Assembly (NCBI RefSeq): GCF_014696625.1
Contig: NZ_JACJQL010000047.1
Location: 1-46,676 of the forward strand
Length of the DNA stretch: 46,676 nucleotides
Source: Nostoc parmelioides FACHB-3921
GTDB lineage: Bacteria; Cyanobacteriota; Cyanobacteriia; Cyanobacteriales; Nostocaceae
Direction: 5' to 3'
The notes beneath the pieces were generated by a model. It made no database searches, was not told the origin of the DNA, and worked only from the letters and a program-made list of their open reading frames with translations. The position numbers and the translations under genes are program-made. Every line of letters starts with the position of its first letter. Within the stretch, counting starts at the first letter, position 1. Shown in pieces: positions 1 through 9,600 of the stretch.

Positions 1-325
1 TTAATGCAGTTGCCTTAGTAACCTCTTGAATTACTGCTTCCGCTTTATCTAATGGGTTTAAGTCTTCAAATCCTAGAAATGTAATTAATGATGATTGTGT
101 CAAATCCCTGGGCATAGGTACTACAACAGCCCGAATGGACTTCCATCCTAGTAGCTTTGCTCCCTCAGTACGCAGTTGACCGTCCAACAGGATATAACGA
201 CCATCTTCTTGAGCTACAAGAATTATTGGGGTAATCTGCCCATGTTTTTTCAGTAGTCTAGCTTTAGCTTGAATAGATTCTAACGTTATCGTTTGCCTGG
301 GTTCGGTGTTGCGTGAGTGATTTTG
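1..325 (-). pseudogene. ParB-like N-terminal domain fragment, no start codon, runs off window edge
   Basis: The minus-strand frame is open from 325 to the window edge and reads as a ParB/Srx-type domain: ESIQAKARLLKKHGQITPII, then DGRYILLDGQLRTEGAKLLG, the usual GQ(L/R)R box. ParB-like proteins of this type act in plasmid or chromosome partition or as CTP-binding DNA proteins. An in-frame TGA lies at 326-328, and no ATG, GTG or TTG occurs between it and the conserved core, so the first 15-20 residues normally present are missing and no start can be assigned. It diverges from the ParM-like gene that begins about 200 bp away, an arrangement suggesting a degraded partition locus. The family assignment is fairly safe; the pseudogene call rests on the missing start only, because the 3' end is outside the window. 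Confidence 0.6.
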
Positions 326-536
326 TCAAGCTATGGGTAAAGAATAAGTACCACGTTTATCATGCTCTTAAAATTTTGAAAAGGGCATATTTTTATTGGG
401 CTACATATAGAGTCTAAGTGTATCCCGAAATCATTTATAAATCTTTTGGTTCATTTTGTTACCCATATAGGAATATATTTAGGTGGCTTTTAGGTTATTT
501 CTATCGCCATCAATTTTTGTATCATATTTAACATTA

Positions 537-1247
537 ATGACAAGTGTTCACGCATTACAAAAAATATTTCCAGCAGGGTTTGATAATGGTTACGGCAATC
601 TCAAACTTTTAGTTGAGGGCTTTGATGTCGTCCGCATTCCCAGCTATATTTCTACAGCAGACATGGAAGATGTACCAGGACGGGTAGAGTTTGAAGGCAA
701 GGCTTACACAGTTGGCGAATCAGCTTTCCGTTCTGGCTCTCATTTTGAGCGCAATACCGACAGCAACGAAAACAAAGTCAAGAATGCGCTGACCACTTTG
801 CTGGGAGCATTAGCACATCTGCCACACCGCAAAGCTTGGCACTTAAAGATGGTTGTCAGCTTGCATGATGTTGGTTTGGCAGAAGAATTGAAGAAAGTAT
901 TAAATGGAGAATATCAGCCGATACTGGCGGGTAAACCATCAGAAGTGAAAGTAGAAGTGCTGAAGGTGATACCTGAAGGAATGGGAGCATTATTCGGACA
1001 GCCACTACCCAAAAAGTTGACTGTGCTGGACTTTGGCAATGGTACAACGCTGTACTCGCGTTACAATCAGGGCAAGCGAGAAGTACATACCCCCTACCCA
1101 ACAGGAGTTGAAGTTCTTATTGATGACATTGCTCAAAAGATGAAACACCTTAACGGCGGTAAGGTAGGAGATCCAGCTAAGATTCGCTATTGCTTAGAAA
1201 TGGGACATACCCGCTACAGTCGTGACATCGATATCAAAGAGATTTAA
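537..1247 (+). CDS. ParM/StbA-like actin-family ATPase, C-terminally truncated
   Basis: Actin-like plasmid-segregation ATPase. The phosphate-1 loop is FDNGYGNLKLLVEG near the N-terminus, and the phosphate-2 region LDFGNGTTLYSRY lies near residue 165. ParM proteins form filaments that push replicons apart with a DNA-binding partner. The ATG at 537 is preferred because the conserved strand begins just after it; a GTG at 483 would add 18 residues (MAFRLFLS...) that look unrelated. The family is usually about 320-350 residues, while this protein has 236 and stops after HTRYSRDIDIKEI. The C-terminal subdomain that completes the nucleotide pocket is therefore missing, and it is probably a relic. 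The neighbouring ParB-like fragment is divergent. Family call confident, function doubtful. Confidence 0.7.
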   Translation: MTSVHALQKIFPAGFDNGYGNLKLLVEGFDVVRIPSYISTADMEDVPGRVEFEGKAYTVGESAFRSGSHFERNTDSNENKVKNALTTLLGALAHLPHRKAWHLKMVVSLHDVGLAEELKKVLNGEYQPILAGKPSEVKVEVLKVIPEGMGALFGQPLPKKLTVLDFGNGTTLYSRYNQGKREVHTPYPTGVEVLIDDIAQKMKHLNGGKVGDPAKIRYCLEMGHTRYSRDIDIKEI

Positions 1248-1324
1248 ATATATTATTTCAATCAATTTGATTAATTTATAACATCTCAGTAAAGTGAAAC
1301 TAAAAGTTATTGAAAGTTATCAAA

Positions 1325-2071
1325 ATGACGCATCAAACCAGGATTGCAGTAGTTACAGGCAGTAATCGCGGATTAGGATATGCTATTTCCCGGAAATTAT
1401 CTCAAATTGGCATTCACGTTGTTTTGACGAGTCGAAATGAAACAGATGGTCTTGCTGCCAAGCAGCAGTTATCTAGTGAAGGGCTTGATGTAAGCTATCA
1501 TCCGCTAGATGTAACTAGTAATACTAGTGTGGCAGAGTTTACACACTGGTTGCAGCAAACTTACGGAAGAGTAGATATTTTGGTAAATAATGCTGGCATT
1601 AATCCCACAGTCAAGCCGGAAGAATCTAGCTTATTGACTGTGGAACTAGAAACTATGCAAACCACATTTGATACTAATGTTTTAGCGGTACTGAGAATTT
1701 CTCAAGCTCTAATCCCATTGATGAAAGTTAACAACTACGGTCGCATCGTCAATGTTTCTACTGAAATGGCATCTCTAAGCACTATTAGCGATGACTATTA
1801 CCCATTAGCTCCTTCTTATAGAATTTCTAAAATTGGGGTAAATGGCTTAACTGCGCTTCTGGCTAAGGAACTCCAAGGTGATAATATTCTTGTGAATGCC
1901 TATTCTCCTGGTTGGATGAAAACCGAAATGGGAGGCGAGAATGCACCATTTACGGCAGAAGAAGGAGCCGAAACAGCTGTTTATTTAGCAACCCTACCAG
2001 ATGGGGGAGCGCAAGGACAATTTTTTGCAGAGATGCGGAAGTTTGGCGGGCCGATTCAATTACAGTGGTAG
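1325..2071 (+). CDS. short-chain dehydrogenase/reductase (SDR)
   Basis: Classical SDR of 248 residues, expected to be a cytosolic NAD(P)(H)-dependent oxidoreductase. The N-terminal Rossmann motif is TGSNRGLG, the structural motif NNAG follows near residue 90, and the catalytic Tyr/Lys pair is in SYRISK with an upstream Ser. The C-terminal part (SPGWMKTEMGG) matches the usual SDR substrate-side loop and resembles carbonyl-reductase-like members; the substrate cannot be read from sequence. The ATG at 1325 places the glycine motif at the usual distance from the N-terminus, whereas a TTG at 1310 adds only five residues. The SMP-30-like gene follows after 6 bp on the same strand, so the two are very likely co-transcribed. 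Confidence 0.85.
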   Translation: MTHQTRIAVVTGSNRGLGYAISRKLSQIGIHVVLTSRNETDGLAAKQQLSSEGLDVSYHPLDVTSNTSVAEFTHWLQQTYGRVDILVNNAGINPTVKPEESSLLTVELETMQTTFDTNVLAVLRISQALIPLMKVNNYGRIVNVSTEMASLSTISDDYYPLAPSYRISKIGVNGLTALLAKELQGDNILVNAYSPGWMKTEMGGENAPFTAEEGAETAVYLATLPDGGAQGQFFAEMRKFGGPIQLQW

Positions 2072-2077
2072 ATTTTT

Positions 2078-2995
2078 ATGGAAAATTCAGCAATGTTACC
2101 CCCTATTTATGCAGATACACCAATAAAATTGGCTCCTGCCAAAATTATTACCTCGTTTCCAGTCAATACTTTTTTAGAAAATTTGGCGATCGCACCAGAT
2201 GGTACAATCTTTGTGACTAATCATGAAGCTGGTCAAATTGTTCGCATTACTCCAGATGGTAATCAGCAAATTCATGCCAACGTTGCAGGGAAAGTTAGTG
2301 GTTTGGCTTTCACCAGCGACGGCAGTTTAGTAGTGACTGGATGGAATGCTGATTCTACACCTGTAGTTTCTCTGGTTGCCGCAGATGGCACGGTAGAAAC
2401 TTTGCTAACATTGCCAGATGCGATATTTCTCAACGGTATTACCCCTCTTTCCGACACTCAGTATTTAGCAGCAGATTCTTACCGGGGTGCAATTTGGTTG
2501 ATTGATATAGCTCAACGCCGTAGCGCCATCTGGCTCGAACATCCTTTACTGGCTCGTAGCAGTTCGGAAAACGTCATTCCGGCGGCTAATGGCTTGAAGC
2601 GTTTTGGTAATTTTCTCTACGTTTCCAATACGGAAAAAATGTTGCTGTTACGAATCCCTCTTGGTACAGGAAATGAACCTGGTGAGCCAGAAATTTTTGT
2701 CGAGCAGACTAATATTGATGACTTTGCTTTTGATGTAGAAGGCAATCTTTACGGAGCAACACATATCTACAATAGCGTAGTAAAAATTACACCAGACGGC
2801 AGTACAACTATTGTTGCTCAAGCCGAACAAGGTGTAATTGGTAGTACAGCAGTTGCTTTTGGTCAAATAGAAAGCGATCGCACTGCCATTTATGTAGTGA
2901 TGAATGGAGGAATGTTTTTACCACCGCCTACAGGCGTAGTTCCTGCTAACGTTGTCCGCATTGAGGTGGATAAAGCTGGATATCCCTTAGTTTAA
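2078..2995 (+). CDS. SMP-30/gluconolactonase-like beta-propeller protein
   Basis: A 305-residue protein made of repeated propeller strands of the type LAIAPDGTIFVTNHEAGQIV, LAFTSDGSLVVTGW, FAFDVEGNLYGATHIYNSVV. This is the pattern of the SMP-30/gluconolactonase/NHL-like six-bladed propellers. Members hydrolyse lactones or act as metal-dependent esterases, but no substrate can be named. No signal peptide is visible, so it is probably cytoplasmic. It starts 6 bp after the SDR stop codon and is probably the second gene of that operon; an SDR with a lactonase-like partner suggests oxidation followed by ring opening, which is inference only. It shares fold type with the ScyD/ScyE-like protein at 31.7 kb but is not its close paralogue. 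Confidence 0.75.
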   Translation: MENSAMLPPIYADTPIKLAPAKIITSFPVNTFLENLAIAPDGTIFVTNHEAGQIVRITPDGNQQIHANVAGKVSGLAFTSDGSLVVTGWNADSTPVVSLVAADGTVETLLTLPDAIFLNGITPLSDTQYLAADSYRGAIWLIDIAQRRSAIWLEHPLLARSSSENVIPAANGLKRFGNFLYVSNTEKMLLLRIPLGTGNEPGEPEIFVEQTNIDDFAFDVEGNLYGATHIYNSVVKITPDGSTTIVAQAEQGVIGSTAVAFGQIESDRTAIYVVMNGGMFLPPPTGVVPANVVRIEVDKAGYPLV

Positions 2996-3059
2996 AAATT
3001 ACCGCTTCTGGACAAAACAACCTCTGCTGAAGTGGGGAAACTCCCCTAGACAAGTTGAC

Positions 3060-3100
3060 CTTTTTTGAATTTTGAATTTTGAATTTTGAATTTTAAATTG
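3060..3100. repeat. TTTTGAA heptamer array
   Basis: About four tandem TTTTGAA units followed by a degenerate one, in the gap between the SMP-30-like gene and the convergent MarR gene. The same heptamer occurs near 27560 and, on the other strand, near 12175. This is the short tandemly repeated repetitive (STRR) class typical of filamentous cyanobacteria. Confidence 0.8.
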
Positions 3101-3157
3101 ATTCATTTTCTGGAAGTTCCCAACCTCAAAACCTCAAAGGAGTCGTGCTGGTTAGCT

Positions 3158-3640
3158 TCAGCGCTTGGGGGGGGTGGATTCCGTTTGCTCAAAGACATTT
3201 TTAAGTAAAACCAATCCTTTTTCAACTTGGGATATTTCCTCGGCTGTCAGACCTTCCAAAAGATCAGCAATTTGGGCGCGTGTTTCATCTAAGGATTGTT
3301 GCAAAATAGATTTCCCCTCTTCTGTAAGAGTGAGGACGATACGTCTGCGCTCTTGCGGATGGTTTATCCGTTGCACTAAGTCCCGTTGTACTAGTCGTTC
3401 GATTGTGGCTGATGCTGTAGCAGAGGTGACACCTAAATGTTCTGCTAGATCAGATAAGGAAGCTCCGGGGTTACGATTGAGAAACGCTAGCGATCGCAAT
3501 TGTGGTATTGATAAAAAAGCGGCTTTGTGCGATCGCATCTTAGCTCGGATAAACCTCATGACTGAGGGTACAGTTTCCATTACTTTGGCGGCACATTCTG
3601 CGGAAGTTGCACCTTCTTGAGAGGATTTATCGAGCTTCAT
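3158..3640 (-). CDS. MarR-family transcriptional regulator
   Basis: Winged-helix repressor of 160 residues. The HTH core reads SLSDLAEHLGVTSATASATI with recognition helix TASATIERL, followed by the wing DLVQRINHPQERRRIVLTLT and a C-terminal dimerisation helix. MarR proteins bind as dimers to operators, often their own promoter and an adjacent operon, and respond to small ligands. The ATG at 3640 (MKLDKSSQEG) is chosen because the 32 codons upstream of it lack domain character, and a GGAG lies upstream. It converges on the SDR/SMP-30 pair, so control of that pair is not implied by layout. Its own upstream region, rich in low-complexity repeats, is the likelier operator site. The last residues (TESTPPKR) are low in complexity. 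Confidence 0.85.
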   Translation of the reverse strand: MKLDKSSQEGATSAECAAKVMETVPSVMRFIRAKMRSHKAAFLSIPQLRSLAFLNRNPGASLSDLAEHLGVTSATASATIERLVQRDLVQRINHPQERRRIVLTLTEEGKSILQQSLDETRAQIADLLEGLTAEEISQVEKGLVLLKNVFEQTESTPPKR

Positions 3641-3789
3641 GAGTATCGTAATTCTCCTAATTACATCATCATCTGTGGATAAAGTTTGCCACAGATGAGG
3701 TTTAAGCCTATTAATCTTACTAAGAGAATTGTACAATCCAGACCAAAGCCATACACTCTTGAACCTTGCAATAACATAGTGCTAAGTCA

Positions 3790-4080
3790 GTAAGAGGAAA
3801 AGGGGCAGGGGGCAGGGGGCAGGGGGTGCAGGGGAAGCAGAGGGAGCAGGGGGAGAAAGAGATTTTTTTTGCTGCTATTAACCTTGCAAAGTTCTCTTGG
3901 CGAACTACTAGAAGGGCGGGGCTTGTACCCTGAAGTTCTGAGCGCCGGCTTCCGGCGCTCAGACTTCTCTTCATGTTCCGCTCCGCTTCACGCAGAGGGG
4001 AAGGGTTTGCTCCCCCTGCTCCCTGCTCCCTTCCCCCTTCCCCCTTCCCCCTTCCCCCCTGCCTCTTCCGGTCACAGCCC
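3790..4080. repeat. low-complexity G/C-run repeats with a long hairpin
   Basis: No gene is seen here. GGGGCAG and AGCAGGG heptamers run near 3796-3850, and CCCTGCT/CCCTTCC heptamers run near 4015-4065. At 3932-3967 there is an almost perfect hairpin with a CTT loop, stem CTGAGCGCCGG/CCGGCGCTCAG, extended by GAAGT/ACTTC with a single bulged T. Open frames across this stretch are proline- and glycine-rich artefacts of the repeats. The hairpin could end transcription from the gene at 4086-4514, which is transcribed toward it. Confidence 0.7.
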
Positions 4081-4085
4081 ACATC

Positions 4086-4514
4086 CTAACTTGTTGGTGC
4101 TGGTTTTTTGCCATTTCCGTTACCATCGACATTGGCAACAAACGACGGTTGCTGAGGACTAGAAGTTAACGACTCACCCCGCAGTCCCTTGCTGCGTTGA
4201 TTTTTAGGAACTCCTCCCGCCATGCCATACTCTACACTGCTTTTACCATATAGAACGCCGACTCCCATCAGCATATGCTCTGTCATATCTGCTAATTTAC
4301 CTTCTGTTTCAAGCATTTCACGATATAACTTATCTAGGTTAGACAGAGCGCTGTTGTAGGCATTCTCTTTAGCTCGCATCGTCTCAATTAAAGTTGAGAA
4401 AACAGGTAGAGTGAGTCCATTACCCACATCTAAATTTGGATCAATTGAGTTCATACCAGCCGCACGCCGCACTGCTTTTTGTAACACAGGAGAGCTTCTT
4501 TTTCTACGCGCCAT
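4086..4514 (-). CDS. conserved hypothetical protein, helical core
   Basis: 142 residues from the ATG at 4514 (MARRKRSSPVLQKAV). The N-terminus is basic and the central part (residues about 35-90) is helical and could form a coiled coil, with ENAYNSALSNLDKLYREM as an example. The C-terminal third is low in complexity, with SSPQQPSFV and NGNGKKPAPTS. No catalytic motif, membrane segment or signal peptide is visible. The ATG three codons upstream (MYI) is possible but less likely. It resembles short proteins of unknown function in Nostoc-type genomes, but I cannot name a family. It stands alone between repeat-rich gaps. Confidence 0.6.
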   Translation of the reverse strand: MARRKRSSPVLQKAVRRAAGMNSIDPNLDVGNGLTLPVFSTLIETMRAKENAYNSALSNLDKLYREMLETEGKLADMTEHMLMGVGVLYGKSSVEYGMAGGVPKNQRSKGLRGESLTSSPQQPSFVANVDGNGNGKKPAPTS

Positions 4515-4645
4515 GATATACACCTTGTAACATAGTACGGTTGATATTCTTTACCTTAAAAAATATCCGTATGATCAGCCTGAGAGAATTTTGGCAAATC
4601 TGCAATAACTTTTGCTACAAGCGATTATTGTTATAAATGCGCGAA

Positions 4646-4831
4646 CTACTGAAATGAGAAAGCATTTAAAGCAAATGAGTAAGCAAACTCCGGTTTGCTT
4701 GCTAAATCTACTGAAATGAGAAAGCATTTAAAGCAAATGAATAAGCAAACTCCGGTTTGCTTGCTGAATCTACTGAAATGAGAAAGCATTTAAAGCAAAT
4801 GAGTAAGCAAACTCCGGTTTGCTTGCTGAAT
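4646..4831. repeat. three tandem 62-bp repeats, each with a UNCG-loop hairpin
   Basis: Three near-identical units at 4646-4707, 4708-4769 and 4770-4831, differing at two or three positions. Each contains AGTAAGCAAAC-TCCG-GTTTGCTTGCT, an 11-bp stem with one G-T pair (unit 2 carries AATAAG at the base) closed by the C(UCCG)G tetraloop of the extra-stable UNCG class. A degenerate continuation (ATCAAAATGGGAAAG) follows the third unit. No ORF crosses it convincingly. As DNA it is a small tandem repeat; as RNA it would be a string of three stable hairpins. Confidence 0.9.
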
Positions 4832-5138
4832 TTATCAAAATGGGAAAGTAATTAGGCATTTTGAGAAATATCATGGGATGTCTGGCGACAAGAAGCAGAG
4901 CTTCTACGCACTTTTGGTAATAGGGTTGATGTAGGCGATCGCTCTCGTTTGTTTCTGAAACGCTTAAGTTGAAAATAAATTGAAGATAACTTGCTAAAGT
5001 TGCCTGGTGTCAGTAGGTGAAAGTCTGCAAACTGAAATATGTAACAACTACATCGTACTTTGCAAATAAATCTTTATGCGAGTCATCTACCACACTGCAA
5101 ATCGTAAACCCGGAATTAAGCGATCGCAAATTGCAAGT
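4832..5138. other. gene-free stretch
   Basis: Contains two HIP1 octamers (near 4936 and 5119) and no recognisable gene, terminator or RNA. The text around 4875-4905 (GTCTGGCGACAAGAAGCAGAGCT, read loosely) resembles the inverted stretch near 6650-6675, where TAGAAGCTCTGC and TTTTTGTCGCCAGACATC occur, so the pentapeptide-repeat region between them is bracketed by a short inverted similarity. Confidence 0.4.
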
Positions 5139-5285
5139 ATGAATAATCAGTCATTTTTTGCATATTCATCTTTTCTTTTACAAAGACATATAGAAGCAAC
5201 AATGTTGCTTCCTAAACTTTTAGGTTATGCAACTTTAGTATGGTTTGGTACATTTATAATTTCATTGTTTTTATTTTGTGGCTAA
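5139..5285 (+). CDS. possible small membrane protein
   Basis: A 48-residue reading frame beginning MNNQSFFAYS and ending in one strongly hydrophobic segment, LLGYATLVWFGTFIISLFLF. An in-frame ATG at 5076 would give 69 residues, but the extra part is basic and without character. No clear ribosome binding site is seen for either start. It lies just upstream of the pentapeptide-repeat gene on the same strand, so a transcript could cover both. This is a candidate only; small hydrophobic frames arise by chance in AT-rich DNA. Confidence 0.3.
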   Translation: MNNQSFFAYSSFLLQRHIEATMLLPKLLGYATLVWFGTFIISLFLFCG

Positions 5286-5381
5286 ATTAACCTAAGTAAA
5301 AACAATAGATAAGTTTGCTGTAGAGCTTATGCTTGCTTAGAGACGAAAACAATATTGACTAAAAATCAGGGAGCTAATGAC

Positions 5382-6455
5382 ATGATTGCAAATAATGGCA
5401 ATAAAACAAATAATGGAACCAAACCAGAAAAGACACAATTTCAAACTGTAAATACCACCATAAATGATGAAATTAATTCAACAACAACACAACCCAGCAA
5501 TATATATATAACTACATTCAATGAAAATAAACCTGAAAAGACAGACCCAGAATTAAATAAATTAGATTCGCAAGAATTAACATTATTTAGACCTATCGAA
5601 TTATTTGCAGCTTCGCTAGGAGCCATCATTATTCCTTGTTTAGTTGCATGGGCAGGATGGCATATAAGTAATTCTCAATTTAATACACAACAAACAGATA
5701 ATAAACATACTATACTCAAAGAATATATAGAAGGAATATCAACTTTAAGTCTAGATAAAGATTTAACAGAGAATGAAAAAGAAGTAAAATTAAGGAATGA
5801 CAAAATTAAAGAGACTTTTGAAGAAACTTTAAAGACAAAACCTAAATCAACTAAAGAACAATTAGAAGTATTTCAAAGTATTAAAACTGCCAAAGATTTG
5901 TCGGATACAGTAGAAGATGCGAGAACTATAGCAAAAGGTCAAACAAGAACGGCTTTACGTAGGTTAGATGGTGAATTTAAGGGACATATTATACGTTTTC
6001 TGCATGAATCTAAATTAATTAAAGAAAAGTCGGTGATAATCTTAAGTGGTGCGGATATTACGGATGTTAAATTGAGAGATGCGCCGTTAGAAGACATCCA
6101 ACTAGAAGGATCTTATATGACAAAAGCAGACTTTTCTAATGCTGGTCTTCAAAGAGCTAATCTTCAAGGAGCTTACTTAGATGGTGCTAATTTTCAAGGT
6201 GCTAATCTCCAAGATGCTGACCTTCGAGGTGCTAATCTTCAAGATGCTGACTTTCGAGGTGCTAATCTTCAAGATGCTGACTTTCGAGGTGCTAACTTCC
6301 AAAGTGTTAACTTCCAAGGTGCTAATCTCCAAGGCGCTAACATTCAAGATGTTAATAACTGGCAACACGCTTGTTATGATGAAGAGCTTAACGAGTATTT
6401 AGGCTTAACGAAGCAAGACCGAGATAGAAACTGCAAGGACAAAGAACCTTTTTAA
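5382..6455 (+). CDS. membrane-anchored pentapeptide-repeat protein
   Basis: 357 residues. The ATG at 5382 is chosen because GGGAG lies seven bases upstream; a TTG at 5355 is the alternative. Residues 1-70 are polar and rich in Asn and Thr. One transmembrane helix follows (SLGAIIIPCLVAWAGWHI). A charged helical region rich in Lys and Glu comes next. The C-terminal part is a right-handed pentapeptide helix built on A(N/D)(L/F)QG units, about 15 copies. Such helices are protein-binding scaffolds, and the function of this one cannot be told. The codons are strikingly AT-rich in the N-terminal two thirds. The repeats are so regular at DNA level (15-bp period) that both strands carry long spurious frames. 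Confidence 0.8.
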   Translation: MIANNGNKTNNGTKPEKTQFQTVNTTINDEINSTTTQPSNIYITTFNENKPEKTDPELNKLDSQELTLFRPIELFAASLGAIIIPCLVAWAGWHISNSQFNTQQTDNKHTILKEYIEGISTLSLDKDLTENEKEVKLRNDKIKETFEETLKTKPKSTKEQLEVFQSIKTAKDLSDTVEDARTIAKGQTRTALRRLDGEFKGHIIRFLHESKLIKEKSVIILSGADITDVKLRDAPLEDIQLEGSYMTKADFSNAGLQRANLQGAYLDGANFQGANLQDADLRGANLQDADFRGANLQDADFRGANFQSVNFQGANLQGANIQDVNNWQHACYDEELNEYLGLTKQDRDRNCKDKEPF

Positions 6456-6692
6456 AACCAGCTTGAAGTAGCTTTTGTTTCATCTCTCTAATTTTTTCAA
6501 ACATGATTCACACATGGACTAACAACGACAGTATCACCAGCTAAAAAGCCACCTTCAAAAGGTGATGTGTGATTTATAGTTAATGAGCGATCGCACGCAT
6601 CTAACACTTTACTAAGAGCGATCGCTCATCAACTATCTCAAAACAGCGTAGAAGCTCTGCTTTTTGTCGCCAGACATCGCTCACCGTACAAC

Positions 6693-9600
6693 CTACCCCA
6701 CACCTTCTACCGCCCCCAAAGCCAAGAGTGCAGATCGCTGCGCTGCTGTTAACCCAGTCACCCCCCTGATGTTCATCCCTTCATAAAGGCGATCTATTTT
6801 CAGGGTTTTAATCCGCTCAAATGTTTCCAGATCCCAAAGCTTTATTACTTCATCTTGACTAGTATTAACCAAGATATTACCAACAGAATTAAAGCTAACA
6901 GAGCATCCTCCACTAGTATGACTATGCAAAACTCTGAGACAGGTAAAGTTATTCATATCCCATAAGCGGATTGTTTGGTCAGAACTAGCGGATGCCAAAG
7001 TGGAACCATCAGGGCTAAAACTGACTGACCATACAGTAGAAGTATGTCCTTGCAACACTTTTAAGCAAGTGAAGTTACTAGTATCCCACAATCTAATTGA
7101 GTGATCGACACTACCAGTAGCGAGTATTTTACCATCTGGACTAAAATTCAATGACCAGACTCCATCAGTGTGACCAGGCAAAGTTATGATACATTTACCT
7201 TCACCTACATCCCATAACTTAACTAAGTAGTCTGCACTAGCAGTAGCTAAAGTATTACCATCTGGACTAAAACTAACTGACCAGATGTCACCCGTGTGAC
7301 CTTCTAATGTTTTTACACATTTACGCTCGTGAATATTCCACAACTTTACACTCTTGTCCCTACTGGCACTAGCCAAGGTTTGACCATCGGGACTAAAGCT
7401 AACTGATGTTACTCCACCATTATGACCGTATAAAGTTGTAATACAATGACCAGAAATCACATCCCACAGTTTAATGCTTTTGTCATGACTGGCACTAGCT
7501 AATATAGAACCATCTGGACTAAAGCTAACTGACCATACCCAATTTGTGTGACCTTGTAAAATTTTAGTACAGTAACTAGATGCAACATCCCATAGCCGAA
7601 CCAAACCATCCATACTACCTGTCGCCAACATACAATCGACTCCTGTCGGGCATACAGAGTTAAAGCTGACCGAAAACGCCCCACAGGAGTGACCTTGTAA
7701 CGTTCTCACGCATACGCCTTTACTTATATTCCATATACGCACACTGAAATCTTGAGCAGCACTAACTATGTGGCGATCTGAACTAAAAATGACTGAGAAC
7801 ACGTCACTAGTATGACCGTGGAAAATTTTAACACAGGTACCTTGCTGCACATCCCACAACCTCACACTGGAGTCATAACTCCCTGTGGCTATAGTTTGAC
7901 CGTCTGAACTAAAGCAAACTGACCATACTTCATTTTTATGACCGTGAAATGTTTTGATGCAAGTGCCTTTACTCACATTCCATAACCGAACAGAGTGGTC
8001 ACTACTGCTACTGGCAAGAGTTTTACCATCTGGACTGAAGCAAACCGCGCGTACATTTCCAGCATGACCTTGCAAAACTTTTATACATTTATCTGTACTG
8101 ACATCCCATAAGCGAATGTCGCAATCTTGACTACCACTTGCCAGGATAGAACCGTCTGGATTAAACCTGACTGAACATACCCCACTAGTATGACCGCGCA
8201 ATATTTTAAGACACTCACCTCGACGGATATCCCACAAACGAATTGAAGCGTCTAGACTACCACTTGCAAGAGTTTGTCCATCTGGACTAAAGCGAACAGA
8301 CCAAACAATACCTTTGTGTTGAGCTAAAGTTTTGAGACAATCTCCCGTTTGTACGTCCCACAATTTGATTAATCCATCATGACCACCACTTGCCAGGGTT
8401 TGTCCATCTGGACTAAAGGCAACTGTCCAAACTACACATTCATGTCCTTTAAATGTCAACAAGTTTTTTCTATTTGCCATTTGCCACAAATGAATTTGCC
8501 CATCCTGATCGCCCGTAGCTAACAGTTTTCTATCTGGACTCAAGGCAAGTGAAAAAATATTCTTTAAACTTGTGGCAAATGCAGACTGATCAAAAGCTGT
8601 ATTTTGGAAATTGACTCCAGCTAAATTGATACGCTGTAAGTCAGCTTGCCTCATGCTCAAATTTGAGAAGTCATACTCTCGTAAATTTACTTGCAAATGC
8701 GCTAAAAAGTTGAGGATATTGCCCCCTGCATAGCCAGTTAAGATTGCAGTTTGATGTCTTTGCTGCTCCAATATATTCTGTAACAAAATTATTAGTTGTT
8801 CTTGACTGCCCATCTCTAGCAACAATTGCTCAAGTAATGGTTGCACAATTAATTGCTTTTGTGTCTCCCTAATATAGTCTTTGCTTGTTGCTTTGATTAA
8901 AGCATGAGTTTGGAATAAGCGTAAAAGGACAGACTTTTCCCCTAACAATTGTTGACGAATTTGTTGCACAAATCGCTGGGTGGTATATTCCATCACGACT
9001 GGTTGTAAAAAGAAATATTCACCACTTTTTTCAATTAATGACCTTTGCAACAGAGATTTAATTGCTGAAGGGACAAGACGTTGGGAAGAAGATGTTACTA
9101 TATCAGCAACTAACTCGGCAAGGGATACTGGCTCTCGATTAATTGCCAGCCAATACATTACTTCCGCTTCTACTGGTGACAAATGGTAGAATTGCCGTTC
9201 TAACAAGTCGCCAATGTCCTCAAAAATGAGTATCCCGTGTTCTACATACTCTAAAACAGGGGCGATTCTACCATCGAAAAGCTCTTGGGTTCCGGCTGCT
9301 ACCATCTTGAGCGCTAAGGGGTTACCCCCATAATGCTCGATGAGTAATTGCCATTCTTGTTCTGTACCCGTGAATTGTCCTTTTTGCTCAAATAACTCTT
9401 GTCCCTCAGTAGTATTTAATCCCTTTAATGAAAGCGATCGCACTCCTGTTCTTTCTCCTTCTAAGGGTACAATTTCTCTGGGTTTTTCTCTAGAAGTGAA
9501 CAGAAGGCAACTAATATGAGGTACTTCACCAACGCGCTTAAGTAATTGACCGTATCCCTCGTAACCAGGACGACATTGCCCAGCTTGACCACCAGAGAGA

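Noticed and set aside
856..1101. 81-codon minus-strand frame inside the ParM-like gene
   Set aside because: Antisense shadow of a well-supported coding region, no family resemblance.
1912..2220. 102-codon frame spanning the SDR/SMP-30 junction
   Set aside because: Overlaps both real genes in another frame; low-likelihood composition.
3720..4162. Proline- and glycine-rich frames on both strands between the MarR gene and the gene at 4086
   Set aside because: They translate heptamer repeats (PFPLPPSPF and similar) and have no domain character.
6177..6402. Frames on both strands within the pentapeptide repeat region
   Set aside because: Produced by the 15-bp repeat period of the real gene; sequences such as VLIFKML repeats are translation artefacts.
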